Of a DNA stretch of 64,000 nt, positions 24,923 through 33,490 are shown one piece after another. The DNA lies in the NCBI RefSeq assembly GCF_010723735.1, contig NZ_BLLB01000002.1:5766001-5830000 (forward strand). The letters run 5' to 3'. This stretch comes from Mycolicibacterium hippocampi (GTDB lineage: Bacteria > Actinomycetota > Actinomycetes > Mycobacteriales > Mycobacteriaceae). Under the pieces are notes generated by a model. The model worked only from the letters and a program-made list of their open reading frames with translations, ran no database searches and was not told where the DNA came from. The position numbers were made by a program, and so were the translations under genes. Each line of letters begins with the position of its first letter. Within the stretch, counting starts at the first letter, position 1.

Positions 24923-25987
24923 ATGACCTCAGAGAACTCAGTTGCCGTAGTCGGCTTCGCCCATGCACCTCACGTCCGGCGCACCGACGGGACCACCAAT
25001 GGCGTCGAGATGCTGATGCCGTGCTTCGCCGAAATCTACGCCGAGCTCGGTCTCAAACAGACCGATATCGGGTTCTGGTGCTCCGGATCCTCCGATTACC
25101 TTGCCGGCCGGGCGTTCTCGTTCATCTCCGCTATCGACTCGATCGGTGCGGTGCCGCCGATCAACGAGTCGCACGTGGAGATGGACGCGGCCTGGGCGCT
25201 GTACGAGGCCTACATCAAGCTGCTCACCGGTGAGGTCGACACCGCGCTGGTCTACGGATTCGGCAAGTCCTCGGCGGGCATCCTGCGTCGGGTGCTCGCG
25301 CTGCAGACCGATCCCTACACCGTCGCCCCGCTGTGGCCCGATTCGGTCAGCATGGCCGGGCTCCAGGCCCGGTTCGGGCTGGACTCGGGCAAGTGGACCG
25401 CCGAGCAGATGGCCCAGGTCGCGCTCGAGGCGATGGCGGCCGCACCGCGGACCGACTCGGTGGAGCCGGCCAACAGCGTCGAGGAACTGCTCGAGCGTCC
25501 CTACTTCGCAGATCCGTTGCGCCGCCACGACATCGCCCCGATCACCGACGGCGCGTCGGCGATCGTGCTGGCCTCCGGTGACCGTGCCCGCGAGCTGCGG
25601 GAGCGGCCCGCGTGGATCACCGGGATCGAACACCGCATCGAGACCCCCGTGCTGGGTGCGCGGGATCTGACCACGTCGCCGTCGACCGCGGCCTCGGCGC
25701 ACGCAGCGACCGGCGGGGACGCCGGATCCATCGAGATCGCCGAACTCTACGCCCCGTTCAGCCATCAGCAGCTGATCCTCAAAGAGGCGATCGGTCTGGG
25801 CGGGTCGACGAAGATCAACCCGTCCGGCGGTGCACTTTCCGCCAATCCGATGTTCTCGGCAGGACTGGAGCGCATCGGTTTCGCCGCTCGGCACATCTTC
25901 GAGGGCAACGCCTCGCGGGTGCTGGCGCACGCGACGAGCGGGCCTGCACTGCAACAGAATCTGGTCGCGGTCCTGGAGGGAAAGTAA
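24923..25987 (+). CDS. ltp4: Ltp4, SCP-x/thiolase-like steroid aldolase or lyase
   Basis: 354 residues, thiolase fold of the nonspecific lipid-transfer (SCP-x) branch. It lacks the standard Cys-His-Cys thiolase set but keeps the C-terminal NPSGGALSANPMFSAGL region. Counterpart of Rv3522. In Rhodococcus, ltp3 and ltp4 are required for C24-branched (plant) sterol side chains, where such proteins act as aldolases with a DUF35 partner. ATG at 24923, 13 bp after the DUF35 gene; stop overlaps the ltp3 start (TAATG). Confidence 0.9.
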   Translation: MTSENSVAVVGFAHAPHVRRTDGTTNGVEMLMPCFAEIYAELGLKQTDIGFWCSGSSDYLAGRAFSFISAIDSIGAVPPINESHVEMDAAWALYEAYIKLLTGEVDTALVYGFGKSSAGILRRVLALQTDPYTVAPLWPDSVSMAGLQARFGLDSGKWTAEQMAQVALEAMAAAPRTDSVEPANSVEELLERPYFADPLRRHDIAPITDGASAIVLASGDRARELRERPAWITGIEHRIETPVLGARDLTTSPSTAASAHAATGGDAGSIEIAELYAPFSHQQLILKEAIGLGGSTKINPSGGALSANPMFSAGLERIGFAARHIFEGNASRVLAHATSGPALQQNLVAVLEGK

Positions 25988-27165
25988 TGACCAAGAAGCT
26001 TGCAGCCGTCCTGGGCACCGGTCAGACGAAGTACGTCGCCAAGCGCAAGGACGTCTCGATGAACGGCCTGGTGCGCGAGGCGATCGACCGCGCACTGGCC
26101 GACGCGGGGGTCACGATGGCCGACATCGACGCCGTCGTGGTGGGCAAGGCACCGGACTTCTTCGAGGGCGTGATGATGCCCGAATTGTTCATGGCCGACG
26201 CGACCGGGGCGACGAACAAGCCGCTGATCCGGGTGCACACGGCGGGCTCGGTCGGCGGCTCGACCGCGATCGTGGCCGCAAGCCTGGTCCAGTCCGGCAA
26301 GTACCGCCGGGTGCTGACGATGGCGTGGGAGAAGCAGTCCGAGTCCAATGCCATGTGGGCGCTGAGCATTCCGGTGCCGTTCACCAAGCCCGTCGGCGCC
26401 GGCGCCGGGGGCTACTTCGCGCCACACATCCGCGCATACATCCGGCGCTCCGGAGCGCCGACCCACATCGGGGCGATGGTCGCGGTGAAGGACCGGCTCA
26501 ACGGGACCAGGAATCCTCTCGCCCATCTGCACCAGCCCGACATCACGCTGGAGAAGGTGATGGAGTCCCCGATGCTGTGGGACCCCATCCGCTACGACGA
26601 GACCTGTCCGTCCTCCGACGGGGCGGCGGCGATGGTCATCGGTGACGAGGCCAGTGCCGATGCGCGTGTGGCCGAAGGCCATCCGGTGGCGTGGATCCAC
26701 GCCACCGCGCTGCGTACCGAACCGCTCGCGTACTCCGGACGCGACCAGGTCAACCCCCAGGCGAGTCGCGATGCCGCGGCCGCTCTGTGGAAGGCGGCCG
26801 GGATCACCAGCCCCATCGACGAAATCGACGTCGCAGAGGTCTATGTCCCGTTCTCCTGGTACGAGCCGATGTGGTTGGAGAGCCTCGGCTTTGCGCCCGA
26901 GGGCGAGGGGTGGAAGCTCACCGAGGCCGGGGAGACCGCGATGGACGGCCGAATCCCGTTCAACCCGTCGGGCGGGGTGCTGTCGTCGAATCCGATCGGC
27001 GCGTCGGGCATGATCCGATTCGCCGAGGCGGCCATCCAGGTGATGGGCAAGGGCGGTGCGCACCAGGTCGAAGGCGCCCGCAAGGCCCTCGGCCACGCCT
27101 ACGGCGGTGGCGCGCAGTACTACTCGATGTGGGTGGTCGGCGCTGACAAGCCAGCCGAGCCGTGA
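25987..27165 (+). CDS. ltp3: Ltp3, SCP-x/thiolase-like steroid aldolase or lyase
   Basis: 392 residues, same branch of the thiolase superfamily as Ltp4, with RVHTAGSVGGSTAIVAAS near 80 and NPSGGVLSSNPIGASG near 325. Counterpart of Rv3523. The ATG at 25987 shares its A with the ltp4 TAA, strongly suggesting coupled synthesis and a heteromeric complex. The frame is open upstream inside ltp4, but this start gives the family length. Expected role: retro-aldol removal of a side-chain unit. Confidence 0.9.
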   Translation: MTKKLAAVLGTGQTKYVAKRKDVSMNGLVREAIDRALADAGVTMADIDAVVVGKAPDFFEGVMMPELFMADATGATNKPLIRVHTAGSVGGSTAIVAASLVQSGKYRRVLTMAWEKQSESNAMWALSIPVPFTKPVGAGAGGYFAPHIRAYIRRSGAPTHIGAMVAVKDRLNGTRNPLAHLHQPDITLEKVMESPMLWDPIRYDETCPSSDGAAAMVIGDEASADARVAEGHPVAWIHATALRTEPLAYSGRDQVNPQASRDAAAALWKAAGITSPIDEIDVAEVYVPFSWYEPMWLESLGFAPEGEGWKLTEAGETAMDGRIPFNPSGGVLSSNPIGASGMIRFAEAAIQVMGKGGAHQVEGARKALGHAYGGGAQYYSMWVVGADKPAEP

Positions 27166-28052
27166 CACGGATGCAGTACACCTGCAGCGTCGCCATGGGG
27201 CCGGTGGATCAGCTCATCGAGATCGCCAGGACCGCAGAGGAAGTAGGATTCGACTCGATCGCGCTTCCCGATTCGCTGTTCTACATGGAGAAGCAGGCCG
27301 CCGACTATCCCTACACGCCTGACGGCTCGCGGATGTGGAACGAAGACACCCCGTGGGTGGATCCGCTCATCGCCGCGGGCGCGATGGGAGCGGTGACATC
27401 CACGCTGCGGTTCTACACGAACGTGATGAAGCTCGGCTCCCGCAACCCACTGCTACTGGCCCGGCAGGTCGGTTCGGTGGCCAACCTCACCGGCGACCGG
27501 TTCGGATTCGGCGTCGGTATCGGCTGGGCGCCAGAGGAGTTCGAATGGTGCGGGGTGCCCTACGCCAAACGCGGCAAGCGGGTCGACGAGATGATCGAGG
27601 TGATCAAGCTCGTCCTGGGCGGCGGCATGGTCGAATTCCACGGCGAGTTCTACGACTTCGACCGCCTGCAGATGAGTCCGGCGCCGAGGGCGCCCGTCCC
27701 GTTCTACGTCGGCGGACACACCGACGTCGCACTCAAACGCGCCGCGCGCGTCGGTGACGGCTGGACCAGCGCGATGATGACCGGCGACCAGTTGGCCGAG
27801 ACCATCGCGAAGATCAATGCGCTGCGCGCCGAGTTCGGCCGTGCCGACCGGCCGTTCGAGTTCCAGGCGGTGTGCATCGACAAGTTCGGGGTCGACGGGC
27901 ACCGCGAGCTGGCCGAGGCGGGCGTCACCGACAACATAGTCATCCCGTGGGTTTTCGACGGTTTGGGCTTCGACGCCCCGATCGAGAAGAAGAAGGACTC
28001 GCTGAAACGGTTCGCCGACACCTATATCCACTCGGGCTGGCAGGACAGCTAG
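27162..28052 (+). CDS. LLM-class F420-dependent oxidoreductase, second copy
   Basis: 296 residues, luciferase-like family, closest in style to the short TIGR03619-type F420 group (FGFGVGIGWAPEEFEWCGVP near 107; PFYVGGHTDVALKRAARVG near 181). GTG start at 27162 overlaps the ltp3 stop by 4 bp, so it is the last gene of the DUF35-ltp4-ltp3 operon. Co-expression with the aldolases suggests a reductive step on a branched side chain, but this is inference. It converges on a TetR gene with a 4-bp overlap. Confidence 0.85.
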   Translation: MTRMQYTCSVAMGPVDQLIEIARTAEEVGFDSIALPDSLFYMEKQAADYPYTPDGSRMWNEDTPWVDPLIAAGAMGAVTSTLRFYTNVMKLGSRNPLLLARQVGSVANLTGDRFGFGVGIGWAPEEFEWCGVPYAKRGKRVDEMIEVIKLVLGGGMVEFHGEFYDFDRLQMSPAPRAPVPFYVGGHTDVALKRAARVGDGWTSAMMTGDQLAETIAKINALRAEFGRADRPFEFQAVCIDKFGVDGHRELAEAGVTDNIVIPWVFDGLGFDAPIEKKKDSLKRFADTYIHSGWQDS

Positions 28053-28645
28053 CCACCGGACCGGTAACGCAGCCCGTCGAGAAGCAGGTCCACCATCCGG
28101 TCGGCGTGACCCGACGACTCGGCGTCGGCAGGCAGGCACAGGTTGCCCACTGCACGCAGGAGATCGCCCGGCGCGACGTCGGCGCGAATCCTGCCTGCCG
28201 TCGCCGCGGCATCGAGCAGCGACTTCAGCGCAGGTTCCATGCGTTGATCGAAGTAGCCGGGCAGCGCGTCGAACGCCGAATCACCGGAGTGCAGCGCGGC
28301 AGCCAGTCCTCGCTTGGTGGCGATCAGCGTGGTGTAGCGGCGCAGCCACCTCGCCAGCGCTTCGTCCGGCTCGTAGGTGACTCCGAGGCGGTCAGCCGCG
28401 CCGGCACATGCATCGATCTCCTTCTGGAACACCGCGACGACGAGATCGGAGCGTTGCGGAAAGTGCCGGTAAACGGTCCCGACGCCGACGCCCGCTCGCG
28501 AGGCGATCTCCCGGACCGGCGCGTCAACACCGGATTCGGCGAACACCGCCTTGGCGGCGTCGACCACCGCCTCGATGTTGCGCTGGGCGTCAGCCCGCAC
28601 CCGACGCCGCGCATGGCCGTCACCCGCCGCTGACCGGTCGCCCAT
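28049..28645 (-). CDS. TetR-family transcriptional regulator
   Basis: 198 residues. The helix-turn-helix is at about 33-65 (REIASRAGVGVGTVYRHFPQRSDLV), and the variable C-terminal ligand domain is typical of the family. It diverges from the SDR gene at 28738 across a 92-bp region carrying a paired GGAACnnnGTTCC dyad that is the likely operator. Probably represses itself and the SDR gene. It is not part of the core sterol gene order that I know from M. tuberculosis. Confidence 0.88.
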   Translation of the reverse strand: MGDRSAAGDGHARRRVRADAQRNIEAVVDAAKAVFAESGVDAPVREIASRAGVGVGTVYRHFPQRSDLVVAVFQKEIDACAGAADRLGVTYEPDEALARWLRRYTTLIATKRGLAAALHSGDSAFDALPGYFDQRMEPALKSLLDAAATAGRIRADVAPGDLLRAVGNLCLPADAESSGHADRMVDLLLDGLRYRSGG

Positions 28646-28665
28646 CCGCCTGTTCCTTGACTAAG

Positions 28666-28703
28666 CGGAACGGTGTTCCATATCGTTGCGGAACACCGTT
28701 CCG
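28666..28703. promoter_or_regulatory. Likely TetR operator: paired inverted dyads
   Basis: CGGAACGGTGTTCC (28666-28679) and its exact complement GGAACACCGTTCCG (28690-28703) are separated by 10 bp. Each half is itself a GGAACnnnGTTCC dyad, so two dimers could bind. It lies between the divergent TetR and SDR genes. Confidence 0.7.
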
Positions 28704-28737
28704 GTTATCCGTCGTCTCGACATCGAGGAGAGTAAGC

Positions 28738-29742
28738 ATGTCCCCTGAGACCTTGCACCACAACCAGCATCCACTGGGATCGGGATTTTCCGCGGCCGCC
28801 ACGGCGGACGAGGTCCTCGGCGGCATCAGTCTGGAGGGCTTCAACGCGGTGGTGACCGGTGGACACTCGGGCATCGGCCTGCAGGCCACCCGCGCCCTGA
28901 GCAGAGCCGGTGCCTCGGTTCTCGTCGGTGCCCGAAACCCTGCCCGCGCCGCGGCCGCAGTCGCGGGGCTCGACCGCGTCGAGGTCGGTCGACTGGACCT
29001 GCTCGAACCGGCGTCGATCACCGACTTCGCCACCAGGTGGCTCGACACCGGCCGACCGGTGCACATGCTGGTCAACTGCGCAGGCCTGCCCCCGACTGCC
29101 CAACGAATGGTCGACGGACGCGGTTACGAAGCCCAGTTCGCGACGAATCACCTCGGCCACTTCCAGCTGGCAGTGGATCTGTACCCGGCCCTGCGCGCTG
29201 CAGGCGGATCCCGGGTGGTCAGCGTCACCTCCGGCGCCCACCGGCTGTCCGACATCCATTGGGATGACGTGCACTTTGTCACCGGATACGACGCAGGGAC
29301 CGGGTACGCACAGTCGAAGACGGCCAACGTCCTGTTCGCCGTGGAGCTGGACCGTCGGTGGTCCGAGGACGGCATCCGCGGCTACGCCCCGCACCCGGGT
29401 GTGGTGGTCGGCACGAACCTCAACGGCTCCGTCGGCGAGGACGCGCTACGGGCGATGGGGCTGATCGACGAAGCGGGACAGCCGATCATCATTCCCGAGC
29501 ACGGCCGCAAGACCGCCGCGCAGGGAGCGGCCACGATCGTTTTCGCCGCGACCAGTCCGCTGTTGGCAGATATCGGTGGGGTTTACCTGAAGGACAGCGA
29601 CGTCTCCCCCGTGGACCCCGAGGACCGGCCGATGACGAACAGTCCCGATCTTGACATCCCGGCGGAGGTTGCGCCGCACGCCATCGACCCGCACTCGGCG
29701 CGGCGGCTCTGGGAGATGAGCGAAAAACTCCTCACGAGGTGA
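28738..29742 (+). CDS. Short-chain dehydrogenase (retinol-dehydrogenase-like SDR)
   Basis: 334 residues. The NAD(P) motif is TGGHSGIG near 40, NCAG near 109, and the catalytic YAQSK near 190. The extra N-terminal about 35 residues and long C-terminus resemble the WWOX/retinol dehydrogenase-like SDR group. ATG at 28738 with GAGGAGAG upstream; the frame is open upstream across the operator, which is not expected to be coding. Probably controlled by the divergent TetR; substrate unknown. Confidence 0.85.
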   Translation: MSPETLHHNQHPLGSGFSAAATADEVLGGISLEGFNAVVTGGHSGIGLQATRALSRAGASVLVGARNPARAAAAVAGLDRVEVGRLDLLEPASITDFATRWLDTGRPVHMLVNCAGLPPTAQRMVDGRGYEAQFATNHLGHFQLAVDLYPALRAAGGSRVVSVTSGAHRLSDIHWDDVHFVTGYDAGTGYAQSKTANVLFAVELDRRWSEDGIRGYAPHPGVVVGTNLNGSVGEDALRAMGLIDEAGQPIIIPEHGRKTAAQGAATIVFAATSPLLADIGGVYLKDSDVSPVDPEDRPMTNSPDLDIPAEVAPHAIDPHSARRLWEMSEKLLTR

Positions 29743-29745
29743 CAA

Positions 29746-30333
29746 TCAGGGCGTCCTGCAGCCGTGCCACACCGTGTGCACCAGCGCGACGACGCCCTCG
29801 GCATCCAGCGGTGCCATCCCGAACATCAGCCGGTAGTACGGCGGTGACACCAGGGCGTCGACCGCCACCTCGACGTTCGTCTCGGGGGGCAGCTCGCCGC
29901 TGTCCACGGCCTCCCGCAGGGTGACCGCGACGGCCGCGCGCCGCGGGGTGATCCACTGGTCGAGCAGCGCCCGCTCGATGGCGGGGTCGGACGGCGACGC
30001 GGCGATCACGTTGCGCAGCAGCGGACCGACGGAAGGGTCGGCGAGGATCGAGTTGAGCGCGCTGACGTGGTGGGTCACCGCCTGCACCGCCGTGCTGCCC
30101 GGCGGCCGGGTGATCGAATCGCGCACCGCGTCGAGCAGACCCTCCAGCACGATGGCCGCCGCCGAGGGCCACCACTTGTAGATGGTGGTTCGACTCACCT
30201 CGGCGCGCCGGGCGATGGCCTCGACCGTCGCCGCAGCGGGTCCACCGTCGAGGGCGAGCGCGGCCGCGGCTTCGAGCACCGCACCCCGAACGGCCTCGCT
30301 GCGCGGCCGACCGCGGCGTTGAGCAGGCGCCAT
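29746..30333 (-). CDS. TetR-family transcriptional regulator
   Basis: 195 residues, N-terminal helix-turn-helix at about 35-65 (VEAIARRAEVSRTTIYKWWPS), with a TetR_C-type C-terminal domain. It starts 4 bp after the stop of the MFS transporter gene and is therefore probably its co-transcribed repressor. Only 3 bp separate its stop from the convergent SDR gene stop. The ligand would be a substrate of the transporter (inference). Confidence 0.88.
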   Translation of the reverse strand: MAPAQRRGRPRSEAVRGAVLEAAAALALDGGPAAATVEAIARRAEVSRTTIYKWWPSAAAIVLEGLLDAVRDSITRPPGSTAVQAVTHHVSALNSILADPSVGPLLRNVIAASPSDPAIERALLDQWITPRRAAVAVTLREAVDSGELPPETNVEVAVDALVSPPYYRLMFGMAPLDAEGVVALVHTVWHGCRTP

Positions 30334-30337
30334 GCCC

Positions 30338-31594
30338 TCAGCCTATTGCGGGCCGCCGCTTCGCTCCCAGAGCCACGACGACCAGGCACGCCGCCGCGGC
30401 CAGCGCACCCACACCGAACATCACGGGGTAGGTCAGTCCCGCCCATCGTTGGGACAGGAACGCCAACGCGGCGGGCACCGCGAAGCCGAGATAGCTGATC
30501 CCGTAGAAGACCGCGGTCAGCCCGGCCAGATCGTCGGGGTCAGCGATGCGCTGGATCTCCTGCAGTCCCGCCAGCAGCGCCATCCCGTACCCGGCGCCGA
30601 GCACCGCGGCCGCGGCCAGCGCGGCCCAGACCGTCAGCACCGCAGCTGCCCAGGCGGCGGTCGCCATCCCGAGGACCAGCAGCACCAGGGCCGTCACCAC
30701 GCCGCGTCGTCCGCCGCTACCGAGCCGGCGCCCCAGGTGCTGGACGGCAAAGCCCACCCCGAGGGTGACCACGCACATCAGCGCCGAGAACGCGATCGGG
30801 GCCGTCGCTACGCGGTCCGCCATCAGTGCGGGCAACACGGCGTAGGCCGACGCACCTGCGCCGAACACCCACGGGGCGACGGGCACGACCACGAGCAGGA
30901 AACTGCGGTGCCGAACCTGCGCCGGAACGGTATTCCAGGCGGAAAAATTCGAGTGACGCGCTGCTGGAATACCGTTCCGGCGGGGGAAGCGGGTTTCGGG
31001 GGCGGCGGTGAGCAGCGCGGCGGCGGCCAGCGCCAGCACGATGTTGACCGCATAGGACAGCACCGCCGGCGCCGGCGCCCACTGCGCCAGCGTCCCGGCC
31101 ACTCCGGCGCCCAGGCCGAACCCGGCTGTCAGGCTCATCGCGGCACGCCGGGCACCGGCGTTCCCGTCTTCCCACGGCGGACTGGACAGTTCCTTGAGCC
31201 AGGCGCCACCGACCGCCATCGCCAGTCCGAGCGCGATTCCGCTGAACACCCGGCCCACCGCCAGCAGCAGCGCCGAATCCGCCCCCACGGCGAGGATCGA
31301 CGAACCGAGCGCCGCCAGTACCGGGGCGGGCAACATCAGCGGGCGACGGCCGTAGCGGTCGGACAGCGGGCCACCGATGAGCAGCGCCGGCACGATGCCG
31401 AGCACGTAGGCGAACAGCAAGAGGTCCACGGTCAGGGCCGAGAAAGCGCCGTTGGACCGGTACATCACCAGCAGCGGCGTGAACTCGTTGCCGCCCCACG
31501 CGATCGCGCAGGTCGCTGCGGCCACCGTGAGCCATCCCCGGGGCCGGCCACGGGTGCCGGTCTCGACCGGCTGCGGGGAGATCAGTGCCGTCAC
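30338..31594 (-). CDS. MFS transporter with in-frame palindromic repeat insert
   Basis: 418 residues, twelve hydrophobic segments, with the MFS signature GGPLSDRYGRRPL after the second segment. The central cytoplasmic loop between segments 6 and 7 (about residues 205-225) reads RRNGIPAARHSNFSAWNTVP and coincides exactly with a 61-bp palindromic element, so this loop is repeat-derived. Probably a drug or metabolite efflux pump. Followed by a TetR gene in the same operon. A small dyad at 31614 precedes the gene. Confidence 0.88.
   Translation of the reverse strand: MTALISPQPVETGTRGRPRGWLTVAAATCAIAWGGNEFTPLLVMYRSNGAFSALTVDLLLFAYVLGIVPALLIGGPLSDRYGRRPLMLPAPVLAALGSSILAVGADSALLLAVGRVFSGIALGLAMAVGGAWLKELSSPPWEDGNAGARRAAMSLTAGFGLGAGVAGTLAQWAPAPAVLSYAVNIVLALAAAALLTAAPETRFPRRNGIPAARHSNFSAWNTVPAQVRHRSFLLVVVPVAPWVFGAGASAYAVLPALMADRVATAPIAFSALMCVVTLGVGFAVQHLGRRLGSGGRRGVVTALVLLVLGMATAAWAAAVLTVWAALAAAAVLGAGYGMALLAGLQEIQRIADPDDLAGLTAVFYGISYLGFAVPAALAFLSQRWAGLTYPVMFGVGALAAAACLVVVALGAKRRPAIG
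30921..30981. repeat. 61-bp palindromic element, copy B (inside the MFS gene)
   Basis: Perfect 18-bp arms GCCGGAACGGTATTCCAG (30921-30938) and complement (30964-30981). Same arms and same 61-bp length as copy A at 20698, but an unrelated loop. It is read through in frame without a stop within the MFS coding region. Confidence 0.88.
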
Positions 31595-31613
31595 CGTCGG
31601 CGCCCTTCATTAC

Positions 31614-31628
31614 TGAACACTTTGTCCA
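31614..31628. promoter_or_regulatory. Dyad upstream of the MFS-TetR operon
   Basis: TGAACACTTTGTCCA is an imperfect dyad (TGnACA-nnn-TGTnCA) 20 bp upstream of the MFS start, next to an AT-rich TATATAT stretch. It is a candidate operator for the TetR encoded downstream. Confidence 0.45.
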
Positions 31629-31755
31629 CTATATATGAGTCGCAGAGTCGGGCAGCGAGGGTCCGCCGAACGGGTACTCACTGACCAGTGCAGTGGTGTT
31701 CGCAACACTTACCGCAGGTAAACCGTCATTGGATTGCGCCGATGAGCAGAAAAAC

Positions 31756-31769
31756 TGTAACGTGTTCTA
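31756..31769. promoter_or_regulatory. KstR-type operator of kshA
   Basis: TGTAACGTGTTCTA is a perfect match to TnnAACnnGTTnnA, 31 bp upstream of the kshA start codon. Confidence 0.88.
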
Positions 31770-31800
31770 ATTCGAGACCCATACAAGCGGGAGGCCCACC

Positions 31801-32985
31801 GTGAGTACTGACACATCCGCGGGAAGCGCGGGTATCCGCGAGATCGACACCGGCGCGCTACCCGACAGGTACGCCCGGGGTTGGCATTGCCTCGGCCCGG
31901 TCGCGGACTACCGCGACGGCAAGCCGCACGGCGTCGAGATCTTCGGCACCATGCTCGTCGTCTTCGCCGACTCCCAGGGTGAGCTGAAGGTCCTGGACGG
32001 TTACTGCCGCCACATGGGCGGAAACCTCTCCCAGGGCACCCTCAAGGGCGACGAGGTGGCCTGCCCGTTCCACGACTGGCGCTGGGGCGGCGACGGCAAG
32101 TGCAAGCTGGTGCCATACGCAAAGCGCACGCCGCGGCTGGCGCGCACCCGCGCCTGGCACACCGACGTGCGCGGCGGGCTGCTGTTCGTCTGGCACGACC
32201 ACGAGGGCAACCCGCCGCAGCCCGAGGTCCGGATCCCCGAGATCGCCGAGTTCGCCGACGACCAGTGGACCGACTGGCGCTGGAACTCGATGCTCATCGA
32301 GGGTTCCAACTGTCGCGAGATCATCGACAACGTCACCGACATGGCGCACTTCTTCTACATCCACTACGGGTTGCCGACGTACTTCAAGAACGTGTTCGAA
32401 GGCCACATCGCCAGCCAGTACCTGCACAACGTCGGCCGCCCGGACATCACCGACATGGGGACCACCTACGGCGAGGCGCATCTGGACTCGGAGGCCTCGT
32501 ACTTCGGGCCGTCGTTCATGATCAACTGGCTGCACAACAACTACGGCGGCTACAAAGCGGAGTCCATCCTGATCAACTGCCACTACCCGGTCACCCAGGA
32601 CTCGTTCATGCTGCAGTGGGGTGTGATGGTCGAGAAGCCCAAGGGCGTCGACGAGAAGACCTCCGACAAGCTGGCGCGGGTGTTCACCGACGGCGTCAGC
32701 AAGGGATTCCTGCAGGACGTGGAGATCTGGAAGCACAAGACCCGCATCGACAATCCGCTGCTGGTCGAGGAAGACGGCGCGGTCTACCAGATGCGCCGCT
32801 GGTACCAGCAGTTCTATGTGGATGCCGCGGACGTCACCGCTGAGATGACCGACCGCTTCGAGATGGAGGTCGACACCACGGCCGCCAACGAGAAGTGGAA
32901 TGTCGAAGTCGAGGAGAACCTCAGGCGGCAGGCCGAGGAGTCCGAGGGCACCCAAGACGCGGAGCACTCCCCCCAGGTGTCATGA
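31801..32985 (+). CDS. kshA: KshA, oxygenase of 3-ketosteroid 9alpha-hydroxylase
   Basis: 394 residues. Rieske ligands are Cys69, His71, Cys88 and His91. The mononuclear iron site is in DNVTDMAHFFYIH (His183, His188), plus Asp in QDVEIW further on. Counterpart of Rv3526: with the reductase KshB it 9alpha-hydroxylates 3-ketosteroids, which together with KstD opens ring B. GTG start at 31801 with GGGAGG upstream. It has its own KstR operator. A close paralogue lies at 11471 in the side-chain operon. Confidence 0.94.
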   Translation: MSTDTSAGSAGIREIDTGALPDRYARGWHCLGPVADYRDGKPHGVEIFGTMLVVFADSQGELKVLDGYCRHMGGNLSQGTLKGDEVACPFHDWRWGGDGKCKLVPYAKRTPRLARTRAWHTDVRGGLLFVWHDHEGNPPQPEVRIPEIAEFADDQWTDWRWNSMLIEGSNCREIIDNVTDMAHFFYIHYGLPTYFKNVFEGHIASQYLHNVGRPDITDMGTTYGEAHLDSEASYFGPSFMINWLHNNYGGYKAESILINCHYPVTQDSFMLQWGVMVEKPKGVDEKTSDKLARVFTDGVSKGFLQDVEIWKHKTRIDNPLLVEEDGAVYQMRRWYQQFYVDAADVTAEMTDRFEMEVDTTAANEKWNVEVEENLRRQAEESEGTQDAEHSPQVS

Positions 32986-32986
32986 C

Positions 32987-33454
32987 ATGACCACGGACCG
33001 ACGACCACCGGACGTCGATCGGCTGGCCCGGTCGATGCTGCTGCTCCACGGCGGCCATGACGACGATCACGAGCACGGGTCCGGCGGTGACACCAACAAC
33101 AGCGGATCCTGGCGCAAGGCACCGGATTTCGCGTCTGATCCGGAACGGGCCGCCGCGGTGCGCGAGAGCACCGCTCGGGACCGGGAGCGGTATCTGACAT
33201 CCGGACTGGTGCCGATCGACTGCCGCTTCTGCCACGTCTCCGTCTCGGTCAAGAAGCTGGGCCCCCAGCACACGGCGGTGCAGTGGAACGCGCAGGCGTC
33301 ACAGCGGTGCGCGCATTTTGCCGAGATCCGCGAGTCGGGCGGTGACCCGGCGAGGACCCGAGCGTGCCCGCGGCTGGCCGACAGCATCAAGCACGCGGTC
33401 GCCGAGGGGTGCCTCGACGAGGTGTCCACCGCCCCGGCTCCCGGCGACGGCTAG
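32987..33454 (+). CDS. Cysteine-rich conserved protein (Rv3527-like)
   Basis: 155 residues. An acidic, His-rich N-terminal part (GGHDDDHEH near 25) is followed by a conserved C-terminal block with a CRFC pair and three further cysteines (CAHF, ACPR, EGC). This pattern could bind zinc or an iron-sulfur cluster. Counterpart of Rv3527 by position. The ATG at 32987 lies one base after the kshA stop, so the two are surely co-transcribed. Function unknown; a role in assembly or electron supply of KshA would fit the context but is inference. Confidence 0.78.
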   Translation: MTTDRRPPDVDRLARSMLLLHGGHDDDHEHGSGGDTNNSGSWRKAPDFASDPERAAAVRESTARDRERYLTSGLVPIDCRFCHVSVSVKKLGPQHTAVQWNAQASQRCAHFAEIRESGGDPARTRACPRLADSIKHAVAEGCLDEVSTAPAPGDG

Positions 33455-33490
33455 AGCGGGATCGCGCGGCGTCGGTGACGCCGGCTGCGC

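Noticed and set aside
28666..28703. Third copy of the 61-bp palindromic element
   Set aside because: The GGAACGGTGTTCC core looks similar, but arms are 14 bp, total length is 38 bp, and it lies at a divergent TetR promoter, so an operator is the simpler reading.
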